Shown here piece by piece: positions 46,234 to 54,884 of a DNA stretch of 64,000 bases (its first letter is position 1; each line of letters starts with the position of its first letter). The stretch comes from Alphaproteobacteria bacterium (GTDB lineage Bacteria; Pseudomonadota; Alphaproteobacteria; Caulobacterales; Hyphomonadaceae). The DNA is taken from positions 186,001 through 250,000 of the forward strand of contig WGLW01000003.1 in the NCBI GenBank assembly GCA_016125405.1. The letters are read 5' to 3'. The notes beneath the pieces were generated by a model, which was not told where the DNA came from, did no database searches, and saw nothing but the letters and a program-made list of their open reading frames with translations. The translations under genes and the position numbers were made by a program.

Positions 46234-46860
46234 ATGCTGACCGTTCATCACCTCAATGAATCCCGGTCGCAACGGGTACTCTGGCTTTTGGAGGAATTGG
46301 GCGCGCCCTACGAATTAAGGCTCTACCGACGAGACGCCCAAACCAGGCTGGCTCCGCCTGAACTCAAGGCCGTGCACCCGCTGGGCAAGAGTCCGGTCAT
46401 AATGGATGGCGACCAGACCATTATCGAGACGGGCGCCATCATCGACTACATCCTGCGCCATCAGGGCGGCGGCCGGCTCGTTCCCGCGATGGATACGCCT
46501 GACTACGACCGCTATGTCGAATGGCTCAACTATGGCGAAGGCTCGGCTATGCTGCCGCTCATGCTGGGCATGTATGTCGGGCGATTGAAGGAAGCCGGAG
46601 CCCCGCTGCACCCGAGGATCGAAAGCGAAAGCGCCAATCACCTCGGATATATCGACGGCGCGCTGAAGGGCCGGCAGTTCTTCGTGGGCGATAGTCTCAC
46701 TGGCGCCGATATCCAGATGAGCTTTGTCGCGGAAGTTGCGAGGGCGCAAAAGAAGCTTGCGGCTTATCCGGATTTCGATGCCTGGCTGGATCGCATGCAT
46801 GCGCGCCCGGCATGGAAGAAGGCCATAGAGAAGGGCGGTCCCTATGCATTGGGGACCTGA
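46234..46860 (+). CDS. Glutathione S-transferase
   Basis: The 208-residue product has the two GST domains. The N-terminal thioredoxin fold is VHHLNESRSQRVLWLLEELGAPYELRLYRR, with Ser likely at the glutathione-activating position. The conserved turn KSPVIMDG with the cis-proline and the glutathione-binding ETGAIIDYIL follow. The helical domain is about residues 90-205 (DSLTGADIQMSFVAE). It conjugates glutathione to electrophiles or acts as a peroxidase. GGGAGGATG lies upstream of the ATG. Confidence 0.92.
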   Translation: MLTVHHLNESRSQRVLWLLEELGAPYELRLYRRDAQTRLAPPELKAVHPLGKSPVIMDGDQTIIETGAIIDYILRHQGGGRLVPAMDTPDYDRYVEWLNYGEGSAMLPLMLGMYVGRLKEAGAPLHPRIESESANHLGYIDGALKGRQFFVGDSLTGADIQMSFVAEVARAQKKLAAYPDFDAWLDRMHARPAWKKAIEKGGPYALGT

Positions 46861-46868
46861 CCTGACGG

Positions 46869-47234
46869 CTATTCGTTCGTGCTGGCAGGATAAGGAAAGT
46901 ACAGCTGGTTGCCGTCCGGGTCATCGATAATCATCGAGTCATAGCCCCACCGGCCATTCCGGATTGAAACGCCCCTCCGTTCGAATTCTGCCCTTGCGGT
47001 TTCAATCTCATCAGGATCGAGCGACAGGAAAATCATGCCGCGGCCAACCTTATCCGGCCATTGGCTGGACAGGATCAACTCGCATCCCATACGCGCAATC
47101 TGAGCGACCAGCAGCTCCCCGTCCTCTGCGTGCCGCCAGCTCTCCGTGAAACCGAGCTGCCCGGTGTAGAAGGCGCTCGCTCGCTCGACATCTGCGACCA
47201 TGAGCACGGGCCGCGAATACCAATGGTTCCCCAA
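46869..47234 (-). CDS. VOC superfamily (glyoxalase/bleomycin-resistance-like) protein, TTG start
   Basis: This 121-residue VOC-fold protein has two beta-alpha-beta-beta-beta units: SRPVLMVADVERASAFYTGQLGF and the second ending DDPDGNQLYFPYPAS. The metal ligands of true glyoxalases (His/Glu) are partly present: Glu in QLYF and an early His. I assign a TTG start because GAAGGAGAT lies seven bases upstream and the family's first strand begins four residues later. No ATG fits. It starts 11 bases after the UDGb stop in the same operon. Its function is unknown; a role in binding or modifying small compounds is possible. Confidence 0.78.
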   Translation of the reverse strand: MGNHWYSRPVLMVADVERASAFYTGQLGFTESWRHAEDGELLVAQIARMGCELILSSQWPDKVGRGMIFLSLDPDEIETARAEFERRGVSIRNGRWGYDSMIIDDPDGNQLYFPYPASTNE

Positions 47235-47245
47235 CCCGATCTCCT

Positions 47246-47938
47246 TCAGCGATTCAACTCGGCCTGAGCGGCGGCAAAGACGTCGTGGAACATGGCCTCG
47301 GTCAGCCGCCCGGTGTTCGTGTTGTACCGCGAGCAATGGTAGCTGTCGAAAAGCGTCACAGCGCCTTGCGGGCCTTTGAGGGAATGACGTCGCCCGTGAC
47401 CGAACACGGCTGTGGTCGGTTTCATGCCAAACGCACGAACGGTTGAATCGTGCGCGATGCGGCCAAGCGCGATCATCACTTGCATCCTGGGCAAGGAAGC
47501 GATGCGGGCCGACAGAAAGCGGCGGCAGGCGACGATTTCCGCACCGGTGGGTTTGTTTTCGGGCGGCACGCAGCGAACCGCGTTGGAGATTATCGCGTCT
47601 CTCAGTTCGAGGCCGTCGTCCGCCCGGGCGTCAAACCGGCCTGTCGAAAAACCGAACCTGTCGAGAGTCGAATAGAGCAGGTCGCCCGCGAAATCGCCGG
47701 TGAACGGACGACCCGTGCGATTGGCGCCCTGCAGCCCCGGGGCGAGCCCGACGATCATCAACCGCCCATCGGGATCACCAAAAGATGGGACGGGCGCGTT
47801 GAACCACGCCGGGTGGGCGGATCTGTTGGCGTTTCGGAACTCGACCAGGCGGGGACATAGCGAGCAGTCGAGCGGAGCTTCCGGTGGGGTATCGGCGGGC
47901 GCTTCGGCTCGGGCCTTGGGCGCCTGCTGAAGCCTCAT
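47246..47938 (-). CDS. Type-5 uracil-DNA glycosylase (UDGb)
   Basis: This 230-residue glycosylase belongs to family 5. The family motif A GLAPGLQGANRTGRPFTGD is clear, NAVRCVPPENKPT follows, and the DNA-binding DSYHCSRYNTNTGRLT lies near the C-terminus. It removes uracil, and other deaminated bases, from DNA. The Cys pair in LDCSLCPRL and later cysteines could ligate an iron-sulphur cluster as in some relatives. It overlaps the NYN-domain gene before it by four bases and is followed by the VOC gene, making a three-gene operon. Confidence 0.92.
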   Translation of the reverse strand: MRLQQAPKARAEAPADTPPEAPLDCSLCPRLVEFRNANRSAHPAWFNAPVPSFGDPDGRLMIVGLAPGLQGANRTGRPFTGDFAGDLLYSTLDRFGFSTGRFDARADDGLELRDAIISNAVRCVPPENKPTGAEIVACRRFLSARIASLPRMQVMIALGRIAHDSTVRAFGMKPTTAVFGHGRRHSLKGPQGAVTLFDSYHCSRYNTNTGRLTEAMFHDVFAAAQAELNR

Positions 47939-48531
47939 CTGTCTTCCTCGTCCTCTTCCGTGTCGCCCGCTGCAGCTGAAGCTGTCGCATGCGCAGGTTG
48001 CCTTGGCGGCCGTCCCACCAGTTCGGCGAGATCGGCCAGTTCGATAAACGTGTCTGCGGCCCGGCGGAGTTCGTCCGCGATCATTGGCGGAGAGGTTCTG
48101 ACCGTCGAAACGACAGAGACCCTTACACCTTTTTCCTGCACCGCCAGAACCAGCCGGGTCAAATCGCCGTCTCCGGAAAACAGGACGGCATGGTCGATGT
48201 GCGGAGCGAGATTGAGCATGTCGACTGCAATCTCGACATCCATGTCACCTTTGACGCGCCGCCGCCCGCCCGAATCGGTAAACTCCTTGGCGGGCTTGGT
48301 GACGACCCTGAAGCCATTGTACTGGAGCCAGTCGACCAGCGGCCGGATAGGGGAATAGTCGTCATTTTCCACGAGCGCGGTGTAATAGCACGCCCGCATC
48401 AATCGGCCGCGGCGGCGGAATTCCTCCAGCAGCTTGCGGTAGTCGACCTCAACCCCCAATGTTTTTCCGGCGGAATAGAGATTGGCGCCGTCAATAAACA
48501 GGGCGAGCTGTTCGTCCTTGTAAAACGCCAT
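47935..48531 (-). CDS. NYN domain protein (LabA/DUF88 type putative ribonuclease)
   Basis: The 198-residue product starts at MAFYKDEQLALFIDGANLYSAG, the LabA/DUF88 form of the PIN-like NYN nuclease fold. Conserved acidic residues are in FIDGANL, GDMDVEIAVDML and LFSGDGDL, which would bind a divalent metal. The C-terminus is acidic and disordered (DTEEDEEDR). It is a likely RNA-processing or RNA-decay enzyme. Its stop overlaps the UDGb start by four bases. It is divergent from the rpoZ operon. Confidence 0.9.
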   Translation of the reverse strand: MAFYKDEQLALFIDGANLYSAGKTLGVEVDYRKLLEEFRRRGRLMRACYYTALVENDDYSPIRPLVDWLQYNGFRVVTKPAKEFTDSGGRRRVKGDMDVEIAVDMLNLAPHIDHAVLFSGDGDLTRLVLAVQEKGVRVSVVSTVRTSPPMIADELRRAADTFIELADLAELVGRPPRQPAHATASAAAGDTEEDEEDR

Positions 48532-48744
48532 GAAATCAATGCCCTCTGGCAGTCTGGGAAGTCGCGCCGCGGCCGGGCCCCAGGGGCGATCCCCTCCCGT
48601 CCTCCCTACTCCGATATGGACGGGCCGAACCTCGCGGCAAGTCGCCGGGCCGCACTTAAGGGGCAAACGCGGCGGCCCAGCCGACCGGCGATGTTGCAGT
48701 TGCTCAGCCGATGCAGTAATTAGACAGATTACAAGGAGATATGA

Positions 48745-49095
48745 ATGGCTCGCGTAACAGTCGAAGATTGCGTGGAGAAAGTGCCGAACCGGTTCCAGCT
48801 GGTCCTGCTGTCCTCCCACCGTGCGCGCGTCATTCGCCAAGGCGCGCCGATCACGATTGACCGCGACAACGACAAGGACCCGGTCATCGCCCTGCGTGAA
48901 ATCGCCGACGAGACGATCGACCTTGAGACGGTGCGGGACAGCCTCGTTGCCGACCTGCAGGAAATCCGGCCGGACGAGGAAGCCGAGCGCGAGGAAGACA
49001 AGCGCGCGCTGGCCGCGGCGCCGACCTCTTCCGAGGATGAAGTGCTCAAGGCCTATCAGGTCGAACTGGAATCGGCTCGCGAAGAGCGATTTTGA
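48745..49095 (+). CDS. rpoZ: RNA polymerase omega subunit
   Basis: Omega (116 aa) assists beta-prime folding and is part of RNA polymerase. The N-terminal core [27 protein letters not shown] contains the N-R-F-x-L-V and S-H-R-A-R motifs typical of alphaproteobacterial omega. [20 protein letters not shown] follows, and an acidic tail is characteristic of this class. AAGGAGATATG gives a strong ribosome-binding site. It is the first gene of the operon that runs to era. In enterobacteria rpoZ also precedes spoT, and omega contributes a ppGpp-binding site there. Confidence 0.96.
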   Translation: MARVTVEDCVEKVPNRFQLVLLSSHRARVIRQGAPITIDRDNDKDPVIALREIADETIDLETVRDSLVADLQEIRPDEEAEREEDKRALAAAPTSSEDEVLKAYQVELESAREERF

Positions 49096-49124
49096 CATAG
49101 CCAGGTTTGATGGGGCCTGACGCA

Positions 49125-51371
49125 ATGGCCCAGCCAATCCCGTTCCCGAAAGCCGAACCGGCCCGAAGGCCGGTATTGGAAGCGCCATCGCGGTCTCGCG
49201 GCTTTCTTCGCCAGTACGAGCTGGTCGATCGGGTCAAATCCTATCAGCCGGACGCGGACGAGGATGCGCTCAACAAGGCGTACGTCTTTGCAACGGTGAA
49301 GCATGGCGCGCAAAAGCGCCATTCGGGCGATCCGTACTATGCCCATCCGGTCGCCGTCGCGGGCCTGCTCACCGAATTGAAGATGGACCAGGCGACAATC
49401 ATCGCCGGCCTCCTTCACGACACGGTGGAAGACACTGACGCGACAGTTGATGAAATCCGCGACTTGTTCGGCGACGAGGTGGCGGATCTGGTCGACGGCG
49501 TGACCAAGCTCCCGCGCATGTCCGGAGATGGGCCGCGCCTTCAGCAGGCGGAGAACTTCCAGAAATTCATCCTTGCGACCACGAAGGACATTCGTGTTCT
49601 TCTCGTGAAGCTGGCCGACCGTCTGCACAACATGCGCACGATCGACTTCATGCCGAAGCCGGAAAGCCGCATCCGTATCGCCCGTGAGACGCTGGAGATC
49701 TATGCGCCTCTGGCGCGTCGCGTCGGTTTGTCGATTTTCGCCAGCGAGCTTGAAGATCACGCCTTCCGGGTGCTGAACCCTGAGGCCTACGAAGCCATCG
49801 TACTCCGCCTGGACGAAATCCTTTCGGACGACCACGCCAATCTCGATCGCATCCAGACGGATATCGACACGGTGATGTTTGCGCGCGGTGTTCGCGGCGA
49901 ACTGCGGGGACGGATGAAGCGTCCCTATTCGATCTGGCGGAAGCTGGAAAACAAATCGATCTCCTTCAAGGATCTCGGCGATGTCTTCGCCTATCGCCTG
50001 ATCGTCTCGACGGTCGAGGAATGCTATCGCGCGCTCGGCGCCGCACACCAGCAGTGGGCGGCGCTGTCGGAGCGCTTCAAGGACTACATTTCGGTGCCCA
50101 AGCCGAACGGCTACAGGTCGCTGCATACAACGTTTCTCGGGCCCGGCAATCGGCGCGTCGAACTGCAGATTCGCACCCACGAAATGGAAGACATCGCCGA
50201 ACGAGGCGTTGCGGCGCACTGGAAATACAAGAACCAGGCCTATGGTTTCGACGCCGAAGCCGCGCGCGCCGATGGCCTCGATGCGGAATCGGAACTGCGC
50301 GCCTTCGCGGACATGCTCAAGCACGGCGCCGAACCGGAAGAATTCCTGGAGCACGCAAAGCTTCAGATGTACCGGGACAGCGTTTTCGTATTCACGCCCA
50401 AGGGACGGCTCGTGAAATTGCCGGCCGGATCCACGCCGCTGGATTTCGCCTACGCGGTGCACACCGAAATCGGCGACACGACTGTGGGCGCCAAGATCAA
50501 CAACGTCGAACGCCCGCTCCGCACGCAGCTTGAGAATGGCGATGTCGTGGAGGTTTTGCGCGGTCCCCGTCCGGCCGCCCAGTCGAACTGGGAAGGTCTT
50601 GCGGTCACGGGTCGGGCCCGGTCGGCCATACGTCGCCTGACCCGGTCCGCGGAGCGGGGCGAGTTCATCGCCATAGGCGAACGGCTGATCGAGCACGCGC
50701 TGCGTCGCATTGGGCTGGAGCCCGACGAGGTCAACCAGGAAGAGATGGCGGAGCGCGCAGGCCACGAGAACGTCGCCGACCTTGCCGAAGCCATCGGACG
50801 CGGGCGCATGACGACCGCGGACATGCTCCACAAGGCCTTCCCGGGAATTGACGATCCGGCGCGGGCCAGCGCCGCCGGCGATGCCGAGGCGGCCCCGAGC
50901 CTGGTCGCCGGCGACCATCTCACCCCCGGCGTGACGCTGCATCTCGCTGAATGCTGCTCGCCGCTGCCGGGTGACCGCATCATCGGTGTCTTGCTCCCGG
51001 AGCGCGGCATTGAAGTGCACGTTATCGATTGCGCGCGTCTGGCCGATTATGAGGACCAGGCAGATCGCTGGATCGACCTGCGCTGGAAGCCCCGGGGCGA
51101 GAATGAGGGCGAGGTGATGGCCGTCGGCCGCATCCACGTCACCACCGCCAACAGGCGTGGAGCGCTCGCGACGCTTTGCAAGACGGTGTCCGACGCCCAG
51201 GGCAACATCATCAATATCAAGACCTTGAAGCGGACGGCCGACTTCTTTGATTTCGAATTCGATATCGAGGTTGAGGATTCCCGCCGTCTGACCCAGATCG
51301 TCGCCGCCATGCGGGCCTTGTCTGTCGTCGACGCCGCCGACCGCATTCGCGGCGATATTGGAGCCGATTGA
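49125..51371 (+). CDS. spoT: Bifunctional (p)ppGpp synthetase/hydrolase (RSH)
   Basis: This is the Rel/SpoT homologue that makes and degrades (p)ppGpp, the stringent-response alarmone. At about 749 residues it is complete. An intact hydrolase domain has HGAQKRHSGDPYYAHP and GLLHDTVEDT (HD). The synthetase domain has YRSLHTTF and VELQIRT. TGS (FVFTPKGRLVKLPAGSTPLDFAY), helical, zinc-finger-like and C-terminal ACT domains (VTTANRRGALATLCKTV) follow. Both active sites look functional. I start at MAQPIP; an ATG 15 bases earlier is also possible. It follows rpoZ, with pyrE next. Confidence 0.96.
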   Translation: MAQPIPFPKAEPARRPVLEAPSRSRGFLRQYELVDRVKSYQPDADEDALNKAYVFATVKHGAQKRHSGDPYYAHPVAVAGLLTELKMDQATIIAGLLHDTVEDTDATVDEIRDLFGDEVADLVDGVTKLPRMSGDGPRLQQAENFQKFILATTKDIRVLLVKLADRLHNMRTIDFMPKPESRIRIARETLEIYAPLARRVGLSIFASELEDHAFRVLNPEAYEAIVLRLDEILSDDHANLDRIQTDIDTVMFARGVRGELRGRMKRPYSIWRKLENKSISFKDLGDVFAYRLIVSTVEECYRALGAAHQQWAALSERFKDYISVPKPNGYRSLHTTFLGPGNRRVELQIRTHEMEDIAERGVAAHWKYKNQAYGFDAEAARADGLDAESELRAFADMLKHGAEPEEFLEHAKLQMYRDSVFVFTPKGRLVKLPAGSTPLDFAYAVHTEIGDTTVGAKINNVERPLRTQLENGDVVEVLRGPRPAAQSNWEGLAVTGRARSAIRRLTRSAERGEFIAIGERLIEHALRRIGLEPDEVNQEEMAERAGHENVADLAEAIGRGRMTTADMLHKAFPGIDDPARASAAGDAEAAPSLVAGDHLTPGVTLHLAECCSPLPGDRIIGVLLPERGIEVHVIDCARLADYEDQADRWIDLRWKPRGENEGEVMAVGRIHVTTANRRGALATLCKTVSDAQGNIINIKTLKRTADFFDFEFDIEVEDSRRLTQIVAAMRALSVVDAADRIRGDIGAD

Positions 51372-51432
51372 GCGAGGCCGCGAGACGGGGTAGGGCTTGC
51401 CAAACCGCTCCCAGAACCCGGTCAGGATCCAG

Positions 51433-52017
51433 ATGAACACCCACGACGTGCTGAACGAATTCCGCAAGGTAGGCGCCCTGCTGGAGGGGCACTTCATCCT
51501 GTCGTCCGGGCGGCGCAGCCCGGTCTTCCTGCAGAAGGCGCTGGTGTTCTCGCATCCGGAGACAACCGAGCGCCTGTGCGCGGGACTGGCGAAGAAGCTG
51601 AAGGCTGAATTCGGCAAGATCGATGTGGTTGTCGGTCCGGCTGTTGGCGGCCTGATCCCAGGTTACGAGACGGCCCGTCAACTTGGCTGTCGCTCCATTT
51701 ATACCGAACGCGAGGGCGGCCTGATGAGCCTTCGCCGCGGCTTTTCGGTGAGTGCCGAGGATCGCGTCATCATCGTCGAGGATATCGTCACTACGGGCGT
51801 TTCGATGCGTGAAACGCTGGAAGCTCTCAAGGCCGCGGGCGCAAATGTCATCGGTGCGGCGTGCATTGTCGATCGTTCGAACGGCAAGGCCGACGTTGGC
51901 GGCCTGAAGCTTGTGCCGCTGGCGACGGTGGATTTCCCTGACTACGATGCCAACGATCTTCCGCCAGAGCTTGCCAAACTGCCGGCCGTCAAGCCCGGCA
52001 GCCGGGGTCTCAAATGA
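51433..52017 (+). CDS. pyrE: Orotate phosphoribosyltransferase
   Basis: PyrE joins orotate to PRPP to form orotidine monophosphate in pyrimidine synthesis. The 194-residue protein has the PRPP-binding loop [18 protein letters not shown] and the family's [15 protein letters not shown] and [15 protein letters not shown] segments. The start ATG is preceded by AGGATCC. It lies between rsh and pdxJ and overlaps pdxJ by four bases (ATGA). Confidence 0.95.
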   Translation: MNTHDVLNEFRKVGALLEGHFILSSGRRSPVFLQKALVFSHPETTERLCAGLAKKLKAEFGKIDVVVGPAVGGLIPGYETARQLGCRSIYTEREGGLMSLRRGFSVSAEDRVIIVEDIVTTGVSMRETLEALKAAGANVIGAACIVDRSNGKADVGGLKLVPLATVDFPDYDANDLPPELAKLPAVKPGSRGLK

Positions 52018-52784
52018 CGCCCTCACGCGTGCGTCTGCCGCGCGCCAGACTGGGCGTGAACATCGATCACGTCGCAACCATACGCAACGCACGCGGGGGC
52101 GAGCATCCGCAACCGGCGAGGGCGGCCGCCATCGCCGCCGCGGCGGGCGCCGATGGAATAACACTGCACCTTCGCGAGGATCGCAGGCATATCCGCGATG
52201 GCGATCTTGCCGCCGTGCGCGCCGCCACCAACCTGCCCATCAATCTCGAAATGGCCTGTACGGACGAAATGCTCGCCAATGCGCTGAGTTTCGGTCCCCA
52301 TGCCGCGTGCCTCGTGCCGGAGCGGCGCGAGGAGCGTACGACCGAGGGTGGGCTCGATGTCGCCAGGCTGCACAATCAGGTTGCGCCATTCGTGAAAAAG
52401 CTTGGTGACGCCAACATTCGCGTCTCGCTCTTCATCGAACCCAACCGCGAGCAGGTGGCCACCGCCGAAGCGATGGGGGCGCCGGTGGTCGAATTGCATA
52501 CCGGCAAATATGTCGAGTTCGTTTTTGCGGGCGACGAGGTGGGCGTCGCGGCCGAACTCAAACGCCTTAAGGACGCCGCTGAATTCGGCGACGCCCGCGG
52601 CATCGAAATTCACGCGGGTCATGGCCTTACCTACGATACGGTTCGACCCATCGCGGCGATCCCGCAGGTGCGGGAACTGAATATCGGTCACTTCATCATG
52701 GGAGAGGCGCTGTTCGTCGGCCTGGACGCCGCCGTGCGCCAGATGCGCAAGGAGATCGATGCCGCGCGCGAGGGCACGCCATGA
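52014..52784 (+). CDS. pdxJ: Pyridoxine 5'-phosphate synthase
   Basis: PdxJ condenses 3-amino-2-oxopropyl phosphate with deoxyxylulose phosphate to form pyridoxine phosphate (vitamin B6). The 256-residue TIM-barrel protein has [24 protein letters not shown] near the start, [15 protein letters not shown], the LNLEM-like [10 protein letters not shown], and [12 protein letters not shown]. It overlaps pyrE before it and acpS after it by four bases each, so translation is coupled. Confidence 0.96.
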   Translation: MTPSRVRLPRARLGVNIDHVATIRNARGGEHPQPARAAAIAAAAGADGITLHLREDRRHIRDGDLAAVRAATNLPINLEMACTDEMLANALSFGPHAACLVPERREERTTEGGLDVARLHNQVAPFVKKLGDANIRVSLFIEPNREQVATAEAMGAPVVELHTGKYVEFVFAGDEVGVAAELKRLKDAAEFGDARGIEIHAGHGLTYDTVRPIAAIPQVRELNIGHFIMGEALFVGLDAAVRQMRKEIDAAREGTP

Positions 52785-53197
52785 TCATTGGACTCGGCCA
52801 GGACATCTGCGACATTCGCCGGATCGAAAAGTCCCTGGAACGGTTTGGCGACAGGTTTACGCACAGAGTTTTCACCGAGACTGAGCGCAGCCTGGCGGAT
52901 CGCCGCCGCCGGCGAGCCGAAACCTACGCCAAGCGATTTGCCGCCAAAGAGGCTTGCGCCAAGGCGCTCGGCACCGGTGTTCCTCGCCGTGGGGTGCACT
53001 GGAAGCATATGGGCGTGGTCAACCTGCCGACCGGGCGTCCAACCATGGCTTTGACAGATGGCGCGGCCGAGCGTCTGGCGAAACTGACGCCGGCAGGAAC
53101 GACGGCGGTGGTGCATCTGACGATCACCGACGAGTATCCCTATGCTCAGGCGATGGTGATCATCGAGGCGGTGTCCATGCCGCCGGACATTCTTTGA
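52781..53197 (+). CDS. acpS: Holo-[acyl-carrier-protein] synthase
   Basis: AcpS transfers phosphopantetheine from CoA to apo-acyl carrier protein, which fatty-acid synthesis needs. The 138-residue protein has the active-site segment [13 protein letters not shown] (the D is a magnesium ligand) and [15 protein letters not shown]. Both overlaps, with pdxJ (four bases) and with rnc (one base), are translational couplings. In most alphaproteobacteria lepB lies between acpS and rnc; here it is absent. Confidence 0.95.
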   Translation: MIIGLGQDICDIRRIEKSLERFGDRFTHRVFTETERSLADRRRRRAETYAKRFAAKEACAKALGTGVPRRGVHWKHMGVVNLPTGRPTMALTDGAAERLAKLTPAGTTAVVHLTITDEYPYAQAMVIIEAVSMPPDIL

Positions 53198-53961
53198 TGC
53201 GCCCGAATTCCAGCCAGACCGGCAAACGGAAGAAGAACCGGTCGCGCGGCGCGGCAACGCCTCCGGCGCTTGCGGCGGACCTGCGGGAAGCGTGCGAAAC
53301 CGCGCTCGGTTACCGATTCAAGACGCCGCATCTTCTCGACCGTGCAATGACCCATCGTAGCGCGGCCCAGGGTCACGCGGCCGAATGGAGCAACGAACGG
53401 CTCGAATTTCTGGGCGACCGGGTGTTGGGATTGGTTACCGTAGAGGCTCTGCTGGAAAGATTTCCCGGCCAGCGCGAAGGCGATCTTGCCCCGCGCCTCA
53501 ATGCCCTTGTCAGCCGCGACCAGTGCGGGACCATCGCCGCCGGTCTCGATCTCGGTCGATACCTGATCATCGACAGCGCAGAACGCTCCAACGGCGGCGC
53601 AACGCGACCCAGCCTTCTCGCCAATGCGATGGAGGCCGTTCTCGGCGCCATCTATCTTGACGGTGGCCTCGCTGCGGCCCGCAAGTTCGTTGCCCGACAC
53701 TGGAAAGCAGCCATGCAAAGCGTCAGGGAAAGCCCGCGCGACCCGAAGTCGGCGTTGCAGGAATGGGCGCAGGGCGAGGGCTTCCCAATGCCGCGGTACA
53801 ATCACGAAAAGCCCGTCGGTCCGGACCATGCGCCAGTCTTCACTGCCATCGTGCGTGTTGAAGGCTTCGATCCTGTCAGCGGCGCCGGCGCATCGAAGCA
53901 GGACGCCGAACGGGCGGCGGCGCGCGCCATGATGGCGGTTATCGAAGGCGATCCAGGATGA
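53197..53961 (+). CDS. rnc: Ribonuclease III
   Basis: RNase III cuts double-stranded RNA, including rRNA precursors. The 254-residue protein has a basic N-terminal extension of about 40 residues (TGKRKKNRSRG), then the nuclease domain with the signature NERLEFLGDRVLGL and the second acidic site EAVLGAIYLDGG, and a C-terminal double-stranded-RNA-binding domain (DPKSALQEWAQGEGFPMPRYN). The start is set by the shared A with the acpS stop (TGATG). It overlaps era by four bases. Confidence 0.96.
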   Translation: MRPNSSQTGKRKKNRSRGAATPPALAADLREACETALGYRFKTPHLLDRAMTHRSAAQGHAAEWSNERLEFLGDRVLGLVTVEALLERFPGQREGDLAPRLNALVSRDQCGTIAAGLDLGRYLIIDSAERSNGGATRPSLLANAMEAVLGAIYLDGGLAAARKFVARHWKAAMQSVRESPRDPKSALQEWAQGEGFPMPRYNHEKPVGPDHAPVFTAIVRVEGFDPVSGAGASKQDAERAAARAMMAVIEGDPG

Positions 53962-54884
53962 GCGAATCCCACGACACGGAAACGCGTGCAGGTTTCGCCG
54001 CGATAATCGGCGCTCCGAATGCCGGCAAGTCCACACTGGTCAACAGGCTGGTCGGCTCGAAGGTATCCATCGTCACTCACAAGGTGCAGACAACGCGCTT
54101 TCCGGTTCGGGGCGTAATGATGCGCGGGCAATCCCAGGTCGTCCTGGTGGACACGCCGGGCATCTTCCAGCCCAAACGCAGGCTGGATCGCGCCATGGTG
54201 CAGTCCGCCTGGAACGGGGCAGGCGATGCAGACGCCACCGTTCACCTCGTGGATGCTCGGCCATGGACGACCGAGGGAGTCGGAGATGCTGAGGACCAGG
54301 CTATCGTTGATCGTCTGAAGGAACTCGGCAAGAAGGCGATCCTCGCGCTCAACAAGATCGATCTGGTTGATCGGGAAGCCCTGCTAGGCGCAGTGCAGCG
54401 GCTTTACGGCCAAGGTGTATATTCGGACGTGTTCATGATCTCTGGGCTGAACGGCGACGGTGTTGAAGATCTGGCCGACGTGCTGGCAGCGCGAATGCCG
54501 GCAGGTCCGTATCTCTTTCCCGAAGACCAGTCTGCCGATATTCCCGTTCGTCTGCTTGCCGCGGAAATCACGCGCGAAAAGCTGATGCTGCGCCTGCATC
54601 AGGAAATCCCCTACCAACTTACGGTCGAAACCGAAGCGTGGGAGCCGCATTCCGACGGCTCGGTGAAAGTCAGCCAGCTGATCCATGTCGGGCGCGAAGG
54701 GCATCGCTCGATCGTGCTGGGCAAGAACGGAGCGACGATCAAGGAAGTGGGCGTCGCTGCGCGCAGGGAGCTGGCCGCCATTCTGGGCCGTCCCGTACAT
54801 CTTTTCACGCGCGTGAAAGTCTCGGAGCGTTGGCAGGACAGCCGCGAACGGTTTACGGCGCTGGGTCTGGACTTCGACGTTTAG
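53958..54884 (+). CDS. era: GTPase Era
   Basis: Era is an essential GTPase of 16S rRNA maturation and 30S assembly. The 308-residue protein has G1 GAPNAGKST, G3 DTPGIF and G4 LNKIDLVD, and the C-terminal KH domain with VGREGHRSIVLGKNGATIKEVG. Its stop overlaps the stop of the convergent PaaK-like gene by four bases. recO, which commonly follows era, is not here. Confidence 0.97.
   Translation: MSESHDTETRAGFAAIIGAPNAGKSTLVNRLVGSKVSIVTHKVQTTRFPVRGVMMRGQSQVVLVDTPGIFQPKRRLDRAMVQSAWNGAGDADATVHLVDARPWTTEGVGDAEDQAIVDRLKELGKKAILALNKIDLVDREALLGAVQRLYGQGVYSDVFMISGLNGDGVEDLADVLAARMPAGPYLFPEDQSADIPVRLLAAEITREKLMLRLHQEIPYQLTVETEAWEPHSDGSVKVSQLIHVGREGHRSIVLGKNGATIKEVGVAARRELAAILGRPVHLFTRVKVSERWQDSRERFTALGLDFDV

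Noticed and set aside
48694-48722. A sigma-70-type promoter before rpoZ (TTGCAG with an AT-rich TAATTA).
   Set aside because: The -10 match is too weak to call with confidence, although a promoter must exist in this spacer.
49056-51617. An open frame of about 850 codons antisense to the rsh gene.
   Set aside because: It mirrors the codon structure of rsh, has no domain signature and is a by-product of high GC at third positions. The same applies to long antisense frames over the helicase and ligase genes.
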